Assembly: GCA_030271565.1 (NCBI GenBank)
Contig: JARXKR010000052.1
Coordinates: forward strand, 1-13,087
Origin: Pseudomonadota bacterium
GTDB lineage: Bacteria; Pseudomonadota; Alphaproteobacteria; Sphingomonadales; Sphingomonadaceae
Length of the DNA: 13,087 nucleotides
Reading direction: 5' to 3'
Made by a program: the position numbers and the translations under genes. Positions within the stretch are counted from its first letter, which is position 1. Every line of letters begins with the position of its first letter. A model generated the notes under the pieces. The model made no database searches. It was not told where the DNA came from and saw nothing but the letters and a program-made list of their open reading frames with translations. This document shows positions 1 to 6,648 of this stretch, piece after piece.

Positions 1-1134
1 TCGATCCGTCCTTGGCGCGATATTGCGCGCCGTTCCTCGCGCCAGATCATGGTCGGCTCGGTGCCCGTAGGCGGCGACGCGCCGATCACCGTGCAGACCA
101 TGACCAACACGCTGACCAGCGACGCGGTGGCGACGATCGACCAGATCAGGCGCTGCGAAGAAGCCGGGGCGGACCTGATCCGCGTCTCGTGTCCCGATGA
201 AGCGAGCACGGCGGCCTTGCGCCAGATCGTTCGCGCCGCCCACGTACCGTTGATCGCCGACATCCATTTCCACTACAAACGCGCGCTTGAGGCCGCCGAC
301 GCAGGCGCGGCATGCCTGCGGATCAACCCCGGCAACATCGGCAGCAGCGAGCGCGTCGCCGAAGTGGTCCGCGCCGCCAAGGCCAACGGCTGCGCGATCC
401 GGATCGGGGTCAACGCCGGGAGCCTCGAGAAGGACCTGCTGGAAAAATACGGCGAGCCTTGCCCTGAAGCGCTGGTCGAATCTGCGCTTGATCACATCAA
501 GCTGCTGCAGGACCACGATTTCCACGAATACAAGGTTGCGGTGAAGGCCAGCGACGTTTTCCTCGCGGTGGCGGCATACATGCAGCTTGCCGAAACGGTT
601 GACTGCCCGCTGCACCTTGGGATCACCGAGGCCGGCGGGCTGATCGGCGGCACGGTCAAGTCGAGCATCGGCATGGGCAATCTGCTGTGGGCCGGGATCG
701 GCGACACGATCCGCGTCTCGCTCTCGGCCGAGCCCGAGGAAGAGGTGCGGGTCGGCTATGAAATCCTCAAATCGCTCGGCCTGCGGACCCGCGGCGTGCG
801 GGTGGTTTCTTGCCCAAGCTGCGCGCGGCAAGGCTTCGATGTGATCCGCACCGTCCAGGCGCTCGAAGACGCGCTGAGCCACATCAAGACCCCGATGTCG
901 CTCTCGGTGCTCGGCTGCGTGGTCAACGGCCCGGGCGAAGCCCGCGAAACCGACATCGGCATCACCGGCGGCGGCAACGGCAAGCACATGGTCTACCTGT
1001 CGGGCGTGACCGACCACCACGTCCAGGACGCCCAGATGATCGGGCATATCGTGGCACTGGTCGAAGCCAAGGCGGCCGAGATCGAGGCGGGGGCTTCGGT
1101 CAGCATGGATGTGACGCAGGGCAAGGCCGCTTAA
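1..1134 (+). CDS. ispG: 4-hydroxy-3-methylbut-2-enyl diphosphate synthase (5' partial)
   Basis: IspG (GcpE) converts the cyclic diphosphate MEcPP to HMBPP in the cytoplasmic MEP isoprenoid pathway, using a [4Fe-4S] cluster. The reading frame is open from base 1; visible residues 1-16 (SIRPWRDIARR...) are typical family N-terminus, so only a few codons are missing and the internal ATG at 49 is not the start. The TIM-barrel part covers most of the chain. The cluster ligands are visible as CPSC (Cys271 and Cys274, counting from base 1) and LGCVVNGPGEA (Cys306), followed by conserved Glu313. The 377 visible residues match the usual length of about 370. The gene ends in TAA, and the next gene starts 58 bp later on the same strand but looks unrelated. 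The call is secure; the true start lies outside the window. Confidence 0.97.
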   Translation, partial: SIRPWRDIARRSSRQIMVGSVPVGGDAPITVQTMTNTLTSDAVATIDQIRRCEEAGADLIRVSCPDEASTAALRQIVRAAHVPLIADIHFHYKRALEAADAGAACLRINPGNIGSSERVAEVVRAAKANGCAIRIGVNAGSLEKDLLEKYGEPCPEALVESALDHIKLLQDHDFHEYKVAVKASDVFLAVAAYMQLAETVDCPLHLGITEAGGLIGGTVKSSIGMGNLLWAGIGDTIRVSLSAEPEEEVRVGYEILKSLGLRTRGVRVVSCPSCARQGFDVIRTVQALEDALSHIKTPMSLSVLGCVVNGPGEARETDIGITGGGNGKHMVYLSGVTDHHVQDAQMIGHIVALVEAKAAEIEAGASVSMDVTQGKAA

Positions 1135-1155
1135 AAGGTCTCTTGTGGCTTTTTG

Positions 1156-1179
1156 GGTCCTATGTTAGCTTTTAGGACC
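1156..1179. promoter_or_regulatory. Inverted repeat upstream of vapBC, possible autoregulatory operator
   Basis: GGTCCTA at 1156-1162 and its exact reverse complement TAGGACC at 1173-1179 flank a 10-nt spacer, 13 bp before the antitoxin start. A partial third copy, GTCCTA, lies at 1195-1200 just inside vapB. VapB-type antitoxins normally bind such repeats in their own promoters, so an operator is the likely reading. A hairpin in the 5' leader is the alternative. No convincing -35/-10 pair could be fixed; TATGTT at 1161-1166 is a weak -10 candidate inside the repeat. A ribosome site (AGGGAG, 1181-1186) follows. Confidence 0.45.
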
Positions 1180-1192
1180 TAGGGAGCCTTCC

Positions 1193-1435
1193 ATGTCCTA
1201 TCATGCCAAGCTGATCAAAGGCGGCAAGATCGTCATTCCGGCGCAGTTGCGCCGCGAACTCGGATTCAAGGAGGGGGACAGCCTGGTGTTCGAAAGCGAT
1301 GGCAAGCGCCTGGTCCTCAAATCGCGCGAGGTGATGCTCCGTGATATTCGCAGCAAGGTAAAAACCGGGTTGTCCAAACCGGTGTCAGTCGAAACCTATC
1401 TTCAAGAGAAGTGGGCGGAAGCCGAGAGCGAATGA
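1193..1435 (+). CDS. vapB: AbrB/SpoVT-type antitoxin (VapB)
   Basis: This 80-residue protein begins with a swapped-hairpin AbrB/MazE DNA-binding domain: KGGKIVIPAQLRRELGF at residues 9-25, then GDSLVFE at 28-34. Residues 45-80 form a charged tail of the sort that wraps around and inhibits a PIN toxin. It is the antitoxin of a type II toxin-antitoxin pair, expected to neutralise VapC and, with it, repress the operon through an upstream operator (see the inverted repeat at 1156-1179). The ATG at 1193 is preceded by AGGGAG at good spacing. Its stop overlaps the toxin start as ATGA, which indicates translational coupling. The family call is firm from the domain and from the PIN-domain partner; the letters vapB follow the partner type. 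Confidence 0.9.
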   Translation: MSYHAKLIKGGKIVIPAQLRRELGFKEGDSLVFESDGKRLVLKSREVMLRDIRSKVKTGLSKPVSVETYLQEKWAEAESE

Positions 1436-1818
1436 CCTATTTGCTCGATGCGTCAGCGGTGCTGGCGGCGTTGTTGGACGAGCCGGGCGGCGACTTCGTC
1501 TATGGCGTGATGAGTGAATCGCACATTTCCGTGATCAACTTAAGCGAAGTCTATGCAACCCTGCTCGATGGCGGGATGGGCTTCGGCCTTGCTGAGGAGG
1601 TCGTCGGCGCTCTGCCTTTCCGCATCCGCACCTTTCAAGATGCCCACGCCGTGCAAACGGCAAAATTGCGTCCGCTGACAAGGCAATTTGGGCTATCACT
1701 GGGCGACCGCGCCTGTATTGCCCAGGCTATGATGGACGGTCTTGCCATCCTGACCTCGGATCGGCGGATGGCAGCAGCGAAAGACGTTCTTGCCATGGAT
1801 ATCCGGATGATCCGTTGA
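1432..1818 (+). CDS. vapC: PIN-domain ribonuclease toxin (VapC)
   Basis: A 128-residue PIN-domain protein, the usual VapC size. The acidic metal-binding residues are all present: Asp6 (LLDASA), Glu39 (NLSEVYA), Asp92 (GDRACIA) and Asp110 (TSDRR). VapC toxins are Mg-dependent RNases that cut specific RNAs, often initiator tRNA or 23S rRNA, when the antitoxin is degraded; the target here cannot be read from sequence. The ATG at 1432 is preferred over an in-frame GTG at 1411 because it overlaps the vapB stop (ATGA) and because family members begin a few residues before the first Asp. All four acidic residues are intact, so the toxin should be active. Confidence 0.92.
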   Translation: MTYLLDASAVLAALLDEPGGDFVYGVMSESHISVINLSEVYATLLDGGMGFGLAEEVVGALPFRIRTFQDAHAVQTAKLRPLTRQFGLSLGDRACIAQAMMDGLAILTSDRRMAAAKDVLAMDIRMIR

Positions 1819-1846
1819 TGGTTGCGCCAGCGCGCCTAAGCATTCG

Positions 1847-1864
1847 GTAACCAGCCGCGGTTAC
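1847..1864. promoter_or_regulatory. Small inverted repeat before the retropepsin-like gene
   Basis: GTAACC at 1847-1852 and GGTTAC at 1859-1864 are exact reverse complements separated by 6 nt. The site sits in the 59-bp gap between vapC and the protease gene, ending 13 bp before its ATG. TACACT at 1862-1867, overlapping the right arm, could be a -10 element, but I see no good -35 at the right distance. It could be an operator or a weak hairpin; there is no U-tract, so a terminator is unlikely. Confidence 0.25.
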
Positions 1865-1877
1865 ACTCAGCGGCGCA

Positions 1878-2378
1878 ATGGTCCGGCTTTACATCATAGC
1901 TTTTGCGGCAGTGGCCCTGATGTGCCTGGCTGCGGTGTTCGTGGTGCCGGGAGGTGCCAGCGAAATTCCGGTCGTAAAATCCGGCGGCAAGGTGCCCGCC
2001 AAGGCCGAAAGCGATGCCTTGCTGCTACGCCGTGACCGGTCGGGGCAGTTCCACCTCGAAGCCAGCGTCAACGGTAGCCCGGTGCCTTTTCTGGTCGATA
2101 CCGGCGCCGACATTCTGGCGCTGACCGAAGACGAGGCCGCAGAGCTCAATCTCGGCCTTTCGCCTAGCGATTTCGAGCCGGTGATGCAGACCGCCTCGGG
2201 GGTCGGTTACGGCGCGCCGGTAAAGCTCGACGAGGTCGAAGTCGCCGGAGTGACGCTGCACGATGTCGATGCGGTGGTGGTCAGGGGCCTGTCGGTCAAC
2301 TTGCTCGGCCAGTCGGTGCTGCGGCAGCTCGGCGGAGTCGAGCTGCGGGGCGACACCATGGTGATCCGCTCGAACTGA
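1878..2378 (+). CDS. Membrane-anchored retropepsin-like aspartic protease (clan AA, TIGR02281-type)
   Basis: This 166-residue protein has an N-terminal hydrophobic segment (about residues 3-24, signal anchor) followed by a single retropepsin-like domain. The catalytic motif DTGAD is at residues 74-78 in the context PFLVDTGADILALT, and a second-half glycine-rich hydrophobic stretch (LSVNLLGQSVLRQLGGVEL) matches the flap/psi-loop end of the fold. One such domain supplies only one catalytic Asp, so the active form should be a homodimer, probably in the periplasm. Alphaproteobacteria often carry this family as a single gene of unknown substrate. No good ribosome site precedes the ATG. It stands alone between vapBC and the eamA-type gene. 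The family is confident; the substrate is unknown. Confidence 0.85.
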   Translation: MVRLYIIAFAAVALMCLAAVFVVPGGASEIPVVKSGGKVPAKAESDALLLRRDRSGQFHLEASVNGSPVPFLVDTGADILALTEDEAAELNLGLSPSDFEPVMQTASGVGYGAPVKLDEVEVAGVTLHDVDAVVVRGLSVNLLGQSVLRQLGGVELRGDTMVIRSN

Positions 2379-2425
2379 TACAGTTTGCGCTGACAGGCGC
2401 CAATTGTTCGATTAGGGCGCGCGGC

Positions 2426-3322
2426 ATGACCGCACAACGCCACGGCCTGCCCCCGCTCCATCTGTTGCTAGCCCTCGCGGTGACCGCAGTGTGGGGTTCC
2501 AACTTCGTGATCATCAAGTTCGCGCTGGTGCACTTGCCGCCGCTGACGCTCGCGCTGCTGCGGTTCACGCTGGCGTTCCTGCCGCTTGCCCTGATTGTGC
2601 CGCGTCCTGCGGTGCCGTGGCGCAACCTCGCGGCATACGGCGTGCTGATCGGCGCGGGGCAGTTCGGGCTGCTGTTCACCGCGATGCGCGCCGACATCAC
2701 CCCGGGTCTCGCTTCACTGGTGGTGCAGGCGCAGGCGTTCTTTACCATCGGCATGGCGGTGTGGCTCAGCGGCGAGAAAGTCGCGCGGTACCAGATCGCA
2801 GCGCTGCTGCTGGCCAGCGCCGGGATCGCGCTGATTGCGCTGCATACCGATGCCAGCGCGACGCCACTGGGGCTGCTCCTGGTGCTCTGTGCGGCGGCTA
2901 GCTGGGCCGGGGGCAACATGGTCGCGCGCGCCGCAACCGGCGTCAACATGCTGCATTATGTCGTCTGGTCGAGCCTGTTTGCCATTCCGCCACTGCTGGT
3001 CTTCGCGCTGGCACTCGAAGGTTGGCCAGCGATGAAGGCCGGGATCCTGGCCGCCGATGCCAAGACCTGGGGCGCGGTGGTGTGGCAATCGGTCGGCAAT
3101 ACCATGTTCGGCTACGGGGTTTGGGGCTGGCTGCTGGCGCGGCATTCGGCCGGCAGCGTCGCACCGCTGTCGCTGCTGGTCCCGGTATTTGGCCTGGCGA
3201 CTTCGGCGCTGGTGCTGGGCGAGCCGCTCCAGCCGTGGAAGCTGGCGGCTTTCGCGCTGGTCATGGCGGGGCTCGCGGTGGGGGTGCTGTGGCCGCGTTT
3301 CGCTGGTAGGGCGCGCGCATGA
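2426..3322 (+). CDS. eamA: EamA/DMT-family exporter, O-acetylserine/cysteine exporter-like
   Basis: A 298-residue inner-membrane protein with two tandem EamA repeats (about residues 12-140 and 147-288) and about ten hydrophobic segments. Several stretches closely resemble E. coli EamA (YdeD): WGSNFVIIK near residue 23, GLASLVVQAQAFFTI at 94-108, GYGVWGWLL at 229-237 and APLSLLVPVFGL at 246-257. E. coli EamA exports cysteine and O-acetylserine; the substrate here is inferred from that similarity only. The stop overlaps the ATG of the acetyltransferase gene (ATGA), so the two are translationally coupled. The ATG at 2426 has no clear Shine-Dalgarno sequence. Family is certain, substrate moderate. 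Confidence 0.87.
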   Translation: MTAQRHGLPPLHLLLALAVTAVWGSNFVIIKFALVHLPPLTLALLRFTLAFLPLALIVPRPAVPWRNLAAYGVLIGAGQFGLLFTAMRADITPGLASLVVQAQAFFTIGMAVWLSGEKVARYQIAALLLASAGIALIALHTDASATPLGLLLVLCAAASWAGGNMVARAATGVNMLHYVVWSSLFAIPPLLVFALALEGWPAMKAGILAADAKTWGAVVWQSVGNTMFGYGVWGWLLARHSAGSVAPLSLLVPVFGLATSALVLGEPLQPWKLAAFALVMAGLAVGVLWPRFAGRARA

Positions 3323-3816
3323 CCATTTCGATCCGCCCCGCCACCCGCGCCGACCTGCCGCTGATCGGGCAGCTGATCCGCGATCTGGCTGTCTACGAGA
3401 AGCTGGCGCACGAAGTCCGCTTCGATGCGGAGGTGCTCGGCGAGAAGCTGTTCGGAACCCGCCCCTATGCCGAAGTGGTGATCGGCGAACTGAACGGCGC
3501 AGCGCAAGGTTTCGCGCTGTTTTTCCATAATTTCTCCACCTTCGAAGGCAAGCCCGGGATCTATCTCGAAGACCTCTACGTGCGCGAAGCGGCGCGCGGG
3601 AGCGGGCTTGGCAAGGCCTTGCTCGCCCACCTCGCCGCGCTTGCGGTGGAGCGCGACTGTGCCCGGCTCGAATGGTCGGTGCTCGACTGGAACGCGCCCG
3701 CGATCGGGTTTTACCGCCTGCTCGGGGCTCGCGCGATGGACGAATGGACCGGGATGCGGCTCGACGGTGCGGCGCTGGGCGAGCTCGGTGCAACCGCGCA
3801 ACTGGGCGCAGGCTAG
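3319..3816 (+). CDS. GNAT N-acetyltransferase, SSAT/thialysine acetyltransferase-like
   Basis: A 165-residue GNAT-fold acyltransferase that should move acetyl from acetyl-CoA to an amine. The sequence fits the spermidine/spermine-thialysine acetyltransferase branch: FFHNFSTF at residues 68-75, GIYLEDLYV at 80-88, the acetyl-CoA pyrophosphate loop RGSGLG at 93-98, EWSVLDWN at 118-125 and Tyr132 (IGFY), the position of the general acid in this branch. Related enzymes acetylate thialysine or polyamines. The ATG overlaps the stop of the EamA-type exporter gene, hinting that the exporter and the acetyltransferase handle related amine or amino-acid compounds; that link is inference. Substrate cannot be settled from sequence. 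Confidence 0.88.
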   Translation: MTISIRPATRADLPLIGQLIRDLAVYEKLAHEVRFDAEVLGEKLFGTRPYAEVVIGELNGAAQGFALFFHNFSTFEGKPGIYLEDLYVREAARGSGLGKALLAHLAALAVERDCARLEWSVLDWNAPAIGFYRLLGARAMDEWTGMRLDGAALGELGATAQLGAG

Positions 3817-3886
3817 GCCGGATTGGACGATTCGGGCTGGATTGCTGTTCAGCACTTGGTTATCCTGCGTGGTTATGGTGGGGATC

Positions 3887-4597
3887 ATGAACCGTCGGAA
3901 CCTGATTCTGGGTGGCTTGGCAGCCGGTGCGGCCCTGTCCGCGCCGGGTCGTGCCTTGGCGCGGCTCGGCCAGTCTGGCCCGCTCGGCGATGAATTCGAC
4001 AAGACTTTCGGGGCCTTACCCGCCGAGCCCGCACCGCCGCCGGTGCCTGCCTTGCCGACCATCGTGGTGCCCAACCCGGCCTACGATCGCAAGATCTTGG
4101 GCCTGGCCGCGCGCGAAGTCGAACGCGCCGGGGCCAAGGTTTGGCGCAAGGACATCGTCGGGGTAGCCGATTTCGCGCGTCCGTCGACGCTGCCGCGGCT
4201 GCACTTCGCCAATCTCGAGAACGGCACGGTACGCTCGTTTCTGGTCGCGCACGGGCGCGGTTCGGACCCCGAACACAGCGGCTTCCTGCAAAGCTTCTCC
4301 AACCAGTACGGCTCCGAGGCCACATCGCGCGGGGCGTACCTGACTGCCGAATGGTACGCCGGCAAGTACGGCACCTCGATCCGGCTGGTAGGGATGGACG
4401 GTGACAATTCGGCCGCGCTCGAACGCGCCATCGTGATGCACCCGGCGGCCTATGCGACCGAGGAGCATATCGTGCGGTTCGGCAAGCTTGGCCGCTCCGA
4501 AGGCTGTTTCGCGATGAGCCCCAACCAGTTCAACGAGGCGCTGTGGCACCTTTCGGGCGGGCGCTTGCTCTACGCTGACCGTATCGGCGACGCTTGA
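3887..4597 (+). CDS. Exported murein L,D-transpeptidase-like protein (YkuD_2 family)
   Basis: A 236-residue exported protein. The N-terminus MNRRNLILGGLAAGAALSAP has a twin-arginine-like signal, with a likely cleavage after ALA (residue 25). A proline-rich linker follows (45-57). The catalytic domain carries the YkuD_2 (PF13645) hallmarks: AHGRGSDPEHSGFL (121-134), YGSEATSRGAY (141-151), a conserved IVMH (182-185) and the nucleophile motif GRSEGCF with Cys207. Proteins of this family resemble L,D-transpeptidases, which form 3-3 crosslinks or attach proteins to peptidoglycan in the periplasm; direct biochemical proof for this subfamily is thin. ATG 3887 is chosen because GGTGGGG lies 4-10 nt upstream and it directly begins the signal peptide; an in-frame ATG at 3875 is possible. 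Its stop overlaps the next reading frame. Confidence 0.87.
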   Translation: MNRRNLILGGLAAGAALSAPGRALARLGQSGPLGDEFDKTFGALPAEPAPPPVPALPTIVVPNPAYDRKILGLAAREVERAGAKVWRKDIVGVADFARPSTLPRLHFANLENGTVRSFLVAHGRGSDPEHSGFLQSFSNQYGSEATSRGAYLTAEWYAGKYGTSIRLVGMDGDNSAALERAIVMHPAAYATEEHIVRFGKLGRSEGCFAMSPNQFNEALWHLSGGRLLYADRIGDA

Positions 4598-4998
4598 GCG
4601 TTTCCTCAAGCCAGACCCGCTCGCGCCGGATCATGTTGGTGATCGGCGTGGCTGCGCTGGTTCTGCTGCTGGGGCCGTGGGCGTTTCGGACGTGGCAGGA
4701 AAGCCATCTCACTCAAGACAAGGTCAGGGTGTTCGATCAGGCTTCGGCGCGGCCCTCGCTCGACCTTGCGATGTGCCTGATGAAACATGAGCCCGGCAAG
4801 CTGGCGCTGGGTATATCGAGCGAAAACCATTTTACCGATCCCGCGCGCGGGCTGGTGGTCGAAATTGCCGCCAAGGGCGACCGCCGCGAGGTCAGCGCCT
4901 GGCTGCCGCAAGGCGGGATCCTTCAGCCGGGCGAAAGTGCCCAACTGACCGCCTGTATCTCCGGCTCAACCAACTTGCCAAAGCCCCGTTCGTCCTGA
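4594..4998 (+). CDS. Small membrane-anchored protein of unknown function
   Basis: I do not recognise this 134-residue protein. It has a basic N-terminus (TRSRR, residues 8-12), one hydrophobic segment (about 14-31, LVIGVAALVLLLGPWAF), then a soluble domain of about 100 residues with two cysteines (Cys60 and Cys119), likely periplasmic. The TTG start at 4594 overlaps the preceding TGA (TTGA), which suggests coupling to the upstream L,D-transpeptidase-like gene; the alternative ATG at 4633 would leave the membrane segment without its basic flank. The last codons (PRSS) and the stop TGA at 4996-4998 lie inside the left arm of the palindromic repeat at 4984-5106, so the C-terminus may have been altered by that element. 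Reading frame likely real; start uncertain. Confidence 0.6.
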   Translation: MSVSSSQTRSRRIMLVIGVAALVLLLGPWAFRTWQESHLTQDKVRVFDQASARPSLDLAMCLMKHEPGKLALGISSENHFTDPARGLVVEIAAKGDRREVSAWLPQGGILQPGESAQLTACISGSTNLPKPRSS

Positions 4999-5106
4999 GG
5001 AGCCATTGAGCTCTTGTCGAAATGGCGTCTCGAAGGACCGCGCGCTGCACAATGTGGTTCGAGACGGGCCTTCGCTTCGCGCAGTCCCTCCTCACCACGA
5101 ACGGGG
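4984..5106. repeat. Nested palindromic intergenic repeat (REP/BIME-like)
   Basis: The outer arms are 4984-5002 and 5088-5106: CCCCGTTCGT and TGAGGAG pair with CTCCTCA and ACGAACGGGG, 17 of 19 positions complementary. An inner perfect 9-bp pair, CGTCTCGAA (5026-5034) and TTCGAGACG (5058-5066), is nested within. The left part also carries a TTGTCGAA-like stretch. Sequences of this style, built from CGTTCGT, TTGTCGAA and TTCGAGACGG words, are familiar dispersed repeats in sphingomonad genomes (from memory, not checked). It fills the space between two convergent genes, overlaps the stop of the left one, and could act as a bidirectional transcription terminator, although there is no U-tract. It is the only copy in the window. 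Confidence 0.75.
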
Positions 5107-5123
5107 TGGGTAGGACTGGCAAG

Positions 5124-6503
5124 CTACAGCGGGTTATCCAGCTTCACGACCTTCTCGGTGCTCTGACGCTGGCCGGTCCAGGCCTTGCGCGGCGCGGCGA
5201 ACGAAGCCAGCACCGCGCCATCGCGGCTGTACAGATCGGGGAAGGTCCCCATCTTGCCCTGGATGTCGCTCGCCATGGTGAAGTACATGATATAAACCGG
5301 GAAAGTCTTGGTCATCGGGACCCGGGTGTACTTGCCCGAAGTGACGATATCCACGGCCTGGGCCGAGGTCATGCCCGCCCCGAGGATCGCCATGGTGATG
5401 CCCAGTTCGGCCGCGCGCTCGGTCCGCACGCAGCCGTGGCTGAGCGCGCGGTTGGGCTGGGCGAACAGCCCGCGCGACGGGGTGTCGTGGATGAAAATGG
5501 CGTGCTCATTGGGCATGTCGAGCTTGATCATACCCAATGAATTGCCCGGCCCGGGCTGCTGCACCACCGTGATCGTGCCGTCCTTGGATTTGGTCACTTT
5601 GTAGCCCTGGCGCAGAGCCGAGGCCGGGTTGCCGATCAGTTTTGCGCCCAGTCCCTCGCCCTTCACGATCGACTGCGGCACGGTCCAGGTCGGGTTGAAT
5701 ACCACCCCTTGCACCACCGCCGACAATTGCGGGGTGGCGGTCTTGCCGACCTTGCCGACGATCGTGCGGTACGATCGGATGATCGAATTATCGACCGTCA
5801 GCCGCAGCTGGAATTCGGGCACATTGGTCAGCAGGTAATACTTGCCAAGCTGGCGCGGCAGCCACCGCCAGCGGTCCATGTTGATCCGGATCAGGTTGCG
5901 CCTGGTCTTGTCGGCCTTGGGGGTCACCGCGAGCAGCCCCTTGAGCTCGCCGTAATCGGGCACGGTCGGCTGCAGCCCCTCAAATACCCCGGCGACATCG
6001 TGCGACTTGAGCGCGCGGTCCATCAAGGCCGAGGTCGGATTGGCATCGACATCGCTATCGACCACGAACCACTGCAACCGCGCGTCAAACCGCGTGCGGC
6101 CATCGCGCATATCCTCGGCGAGCCAGGCGAACGATTTGCTGGCCTGCGCATCGAGCGCAGCCGGATCGCCCGCCGCAATCACGCTGCGCAGCTTTTCGGG
6201 CTGGTAATCCGCCGGGATCAGCCCGTCGGCGTCGATCCCCTCGATCACCCCGAGCAGCGACTGGGCGTCGGCCGCAGACCAATTGACCACCGGCTCATCA
6301 AGCGGAACCTGCGGTACGATTTTGGGCGCGGTGGTATCGGGCGCCACGGTCGGCGCGGTGGTCGGAACCGGATTGGGCGAAGCCGCCGGTGCGGGCCCCG
6401 GCAGGATGTTCTGCGGCTGCGCGGCGGCCAGAGCCACCGCCGAGGTCAGTCCGACACCCAGCGCAATGCCCATGCCCAACCGATATCTGCCCCGCACAAC
6501 CAT
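5124..6503 (-). CDS. L,D-transpeptidase, YcbB/LdtD-like, without peptidoglycan-binding insert
   Basis: A 459-residue exported enzyme expected to make 3-3 peptidoglycan crosslinks in the periplasm. It has a signal peptide or anchor (residues 1-28), a Pro/Ala/Thr-rich linker (about 33-68), an alpha-helical scaffold domain typical of YcbB (about 72-190), then NLIRINMDRWRWLPR (203-217) opening the YkuD catalytic domain (about 222-415). The active-site signature is complete: IHDTP with His339 and SHGCVR with nucleophile Cys358. YcbB of E. coli is about 615 residues because a PG_binding_1 domain lies between the scaffold and catalytic parts; here residues 190-203 leave no room for it. ATG at 6503 is chosen because GGAG lies 7 nt upstream and a signal peptide starts there; the frame stays open to 6758 but that extension is not signal-like. 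Confidence 0.92.
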   Translation of the reverse strand: MVVRGRYRLGMGIALGVGLTSAVALAAAQPQNILPGPAPAASPNPVPTTAPTVAPDTTAPKIVPQVPLDEPVVNWSAADAQSLLGVIEGIDADGLIPADYQPEKLRSVIAAGDPAALDAQASKSFAWLAEDMRDGRTRFDARLQWFVVDSDVDANPTSALMDRALKSHDVAGVFEGLQPTVPDYGELKGLLAVTPKADKTRRNLIRINMDRWRWLPRQLGKYYLLTNVPEFQLRLTVDNSIIRSYRTIVGKVGKTATPQLSAVVQGVVFNPTWTVPQSIVKGEGLGAKLIGNPASALRQGYKVTKSKDGTITVVQQPGPGNSLGMIKLDMPNEHAIFIHDTPSRGLFAQPNRALSHGCVRTERAAELGITMAILGAGMTSAQAVDIVTSGKYTRVPMTKTFPVYIMYFTMASDIQGKMGTFPDLYSRDGAVLASFAAPRKAWTGQRQSTEKVVKLDNPL

Positions 6504-6535
6504 GATCTGCTCCAATTTACGAAATCGCCCATTCG

Positions 6536-6549
6536 CGCCGCCGGCGGCG
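6536..6549. promoter_or_regulatory. Perfect GC palindrome in the leader of the YcbB-like gene
   Basis: CGCCGCCGGCGGCG reads the same on both strands. It is flanked at equal distance by GAAATCG (6521-6527) and CGATTTC (6557-6563), giving a 43-nt nested dyad centred at 6542. It lies 33 nt upstream of the ATG at 6503 and spans the predicted transcription start. It could be an operator or a leader hairpin. No U-tract follows, so a terminator is unlikely. Confidence 0.4.
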
Positions 6550-6578
6550 ATATAGCCGATTTCGCCATTGAGCTTCAA
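6549..6578 (-). promoter_or_regulatory. Predicted sigma-70-type promoter of the YcbB-like gene
   Basis: Reading leftward, TTGAAG (6573-6578) and TATATC (6549-6554) are separated by 18 bp. Transcription would start near 6542, inside the GC palindrome, leaving a leader of about 40 nt with a GGAG ribosome site. This is a consensus match by eye only. Confidence 0.4.
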
Positions 6579-6648
6579 GCTTTGCCCTAGCCTGAATGCA
6601 CCGCTTTGGCTTGTATCTATCGGACAAGATGCTGGACAGGGACCGGCT

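Noticed and set aside
1132..1160. Possible terminator after ispG (AAAAG ... CTTTTT)
   Set aside because: The complementary arms are only about 5 bp of A/T with an 11-nt loop, too weak for a convincing intrinsic terminator.
2714..3793. Long open frame of 359 codons on the minus strand across the exporter and acetyltransferase genes
   Set aside because: Its product is Arg/Ala/Gln-rich low-complexity sequence with no recognisable domain, while the plus-strand frames encode clear EamA and GNAT proteins. Such antisense frames are routine in GC-rich DNA.
3817..3886. Promoter between the acetyltransferase and YkuD_2-type genes
   Set aside because: Candidate boxes such as TTGCTG (3842) and TATCCT (3861) are only 13 bp apart; no pair with proper spacing was convincing.
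5709..6590. Open frame of 293 codons on the plus strand opposite the YcbB-like gene
   Set aside because: The product is rich in His, Arg and Gly without domain structure, and the opposite strand has a complete catalytic signature.
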